DNA of 7,322 nucleotides from Hyphomicrobiales bacterium. GTDB lineage: Bacteria > Pseudomonadota > Alphaproteobacteria > Rhizobiales > Beijerinckiaceae. This document shows positions 6,354-7,322 of the stretch, in pieces. Location: positions 28,352-35,673 of the forward strand of contig PLUH01000223.1 of assembly GCA_003164825.1 (NCBI GenBank), written 5' to 3'. The position numbers were made by a program, and so were the translations under genes. A model generated the notes under the pieces. It searched no databases. It saw only the letters and a list, made by a program, of their open reading frames with translations, and was not told the origin of the DNA. Each line of letters starts with the position of its first letter. The first letter of the stretch is position 1.

Positions 6354-6450
6354 GGGGACGGGGCTCCGACCTTCCGGTAAGTGTGCTTGCCGGGGAAGGT
6401 AGGCGGTGGGGCGGACGTCTTCGAATGGCATGGGGTTCCGTGCCCCCCGC
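6354..6450 (-). other. Short intergenic leader with inverted repeat
   Basis: Between the two minus-strand genes lies a 97-nt stretch containing CCTTCCGG (6370-6377) and CCGGGGAAGG (6390-6399), which can fold into a hairpin with a 2-nt bulge and 12-nt loop. It ends 16 nt upstream of the ATG at 6353. No T-run follows, so a terminator is unlikely. If the ATG at 6431 is the true start, this stretch is coding. Confidence 0.35.
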
Positions 6451-7290
6451 CTACAGCCCGAGCGCCCCACGCGCGGAGTCGAGCGCCGCCGGATCGGGCT
6501 CGGCGGTGGGTTCGAGCCCCATCGTCGCGCGGGTGCCGGCACCCCAGTTGTGCAGGCCGAGGTCGAGCGCCTCGAGCGGGAGCGCGGCAACCTCGGCGAG
6601 CTCGGCGGCGCGGCGCTCGAGCAGCAGCGTGTCGCCGATCCCGAGCGCGCGCTTGGCGGCGAGCGTCGTCTCGTTGGCGCCGCCGAACTGGAGCGTCGCG
6701 GCGCGCAGGTCGTAGACGCCCAGCCGTCCGAGCGTGACCAGCAGGTCGAAGCGAGCATCGCGGTGGAGCCCCGGGAGCGCGAGACGCTCGAACGCCCTGG
6801 CGAAGCGGCGCTCGGGCGACCACGATGGATCGCCGCCGAACGCCGCCGCCTGTGACCCGGCCCGCGCCGCCCACGCCCGGTAGGCGTCGAGCGTCCGCAT
6901 GCCGCGCGCCGGTTCGTGCGCGGTTCGGGGGCCGGTCGGCACGTCGGTGAGGTCCGGCGCCTCGCCCGAGGCCCACGGCGTCCGCGCGGCCCGGATCCCC
7001 ACGAACGGATCGTCCCCGTTCACCGGGCACAGGTAGGCGATCAGGAACGCAAGCCACGTGCGCTCCTCGACATCCCCCGGCCCGGCCGCGCCCGCCTCCC
7101 CGGCCGCGCCCGCGGCCCCGGCGACCTCCGCGTAACAGCCCGGCGGATCGGCCTCGAGCCGGCCAAGGCGCCCGGCGGCGAATGCCAGCTCCTCCGCCAG
7201 CCGCTCCGCGTCCTCGCTCGACTTCACCCCGGGCACCAGCGGTGAGCGGAAGCCGTCATCGGCGCCGCGAGCGAGACGCCTTACCTGCAT
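6451..7290 (-). CDS. Hypothetical protein, 279 aa or longer, unrecognised
   Basis: I cannot assign a family. The protein is soluble and mostly helical, with no membrane segment. From the N-terminus: a helical stretch DAERLAEELAFAAGRL (27-42), an Ala/Gly-rich linker (about 54-72) encoded by an 18-nt tandem duplication, a conserved-looking WLAFLIAYLCPVNGDDPFVGI (79-99), a Pro-rich middle, then FDLLVTLGRLGVYDL (from 181) followed by ETTLAAKRALGIGDTLLLERR and LDLGLHNWG (His247-Trp249). The latter part has the feel of a compact helical domain, but no catalytic motif is evident. The ATG at 7290 has no good ribosome binding site, and the frame stays open to the right edge, so the real start may be outside. 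It is probably the first of a two-gene minus-strand unit with the 151-aa gene. Codon use is very GC-rich, matching the HAD fragment and not nuo. Confidence 0.6.
   Translation of the reverse strand: MQVRRLARGADDGFRSPLVPGVKSSEDAERLAEELAFAAGRLGRLEADPPGCYAEVAGAAGAAGEAGAAGPGDVEERTWLAFLIAYLCPVNGDDPFVGIRAARTPWASGEAPDLTDVPTGPRTAHEPARGMRTLDAYRAWAARAGSQAAAFGGDPSWSPERRFARAFERLALPGLHRDARFDLLVTLGRLGVYDLRAATLQFGGANETTLAAKRALGIGDTLLLERRAAELAEVAALPLEALDLGLHNWGAGTRATMGLEPTAEPDPAALDSARGALGL
7081..7113. repeat. 18-nt period tandem duplication in Ala/Gly linker
   Basis: The 15-nt string CCCGGCCGCGCCCGC occurs at 7081-7095 and again at 7099-7113, giving an 18-nt (6-codon) period. On the minus strand it encodes the repeated AGAAG(E/P) units of the linker in the 279-aa protein, so it looks like in-frame slippage within a flexible region. 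Confidence 0.7.
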
Positions 7291-7322
7291 CCCGGTCGAG
7301 CGCGCCTGGCCAGTGCGGCGGG

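Noticed and set aside
6137..7057. 306-codon minus-strand frame overlapping the 279-aa gene
   Set aside because: Its translation is dominated by Arg, Ala, Gly and Pro without coherent helices; the overlapping 6451-7290 frame has far better protein-like patterning.
1..7322. CRISPR arrays, tRNA/rRNA genes, insertion sequences or phage attachment sites
   Set aside because: No regularly spaced direct repeats, cloverleaf-forming segments, transposase-like frames or terminal inverted repeats were seen on either strand.

Overview
The window is two unlike pieces of DNA joined near position 5430. Bases 1 to about 5433 carry a proton-pumping NADH:quinone oxidoreductase (complex I) operon on the + strand: nuoG (5' end outside the window), nuoH, nuoI, nuoJ, nuoK and the first 278 codons of nuoL. 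Gene order, tight spacing (9-18 nt gaps, except one 198-nt gap), short NuoI, a NuoG without the extra N7 cluster ligands, and protein wording such as the NuoG tail all point to an alphaproteobacterium, probably of the Rhizobiales (Hyphomicrobiales). Together these genes would encode the tail of the Fe-S chain (NuoG, NuoI), the quinone-site membrane subunit (NuoH), and the membrane-arm subunits NuoJ, NuoK and the start of NuoL.

Near 5428-5434 the nuoL reading frame stops matching NuoL just after its conserved proton-channel helices and runs in frame into the C-terminal three quarters of a HAD-superfamily hydrolase that lacks its own first motif. From there to the right end the DNA is visibly richer in G+C (hand count 44 of 60 in 5461-5520 against 39 of 60 in 4801-4860), uses GAG/CTC/GCG codons almost exclusively, and resembles high-GC Actinomycetota (my impression is Thermoleophilia/Solirubrobacterales, from memory). 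The HAD frame ends in a CTAG shared with the stop codon of a convergent minus-strand gene (151 aa, unknown), upstream of which lies another unknown minus-strand gene (279 aa or more, reaching to or past the right edge). nuoM and nuoN, which should follow nuoL, are absent.

The simplest reading is a chimeric join (assembly or cloning) across a short shared GAGCTCGAG-type sequence. A real rearrangement is possible but would disable NuoL. I see no RNA genes, CRISPR array, insertion sequence or attachment site. The other notable non-coding feature is the nuoI-nuoJ gap: it holds hairpins and a very regular four-run G-quadruplex motif directly upstream of the nuoJ ribosome binding site, and looks like a decayed dispersed alphaproteobacterial intergenic repeat. 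I do not see a convincing new biological system here.
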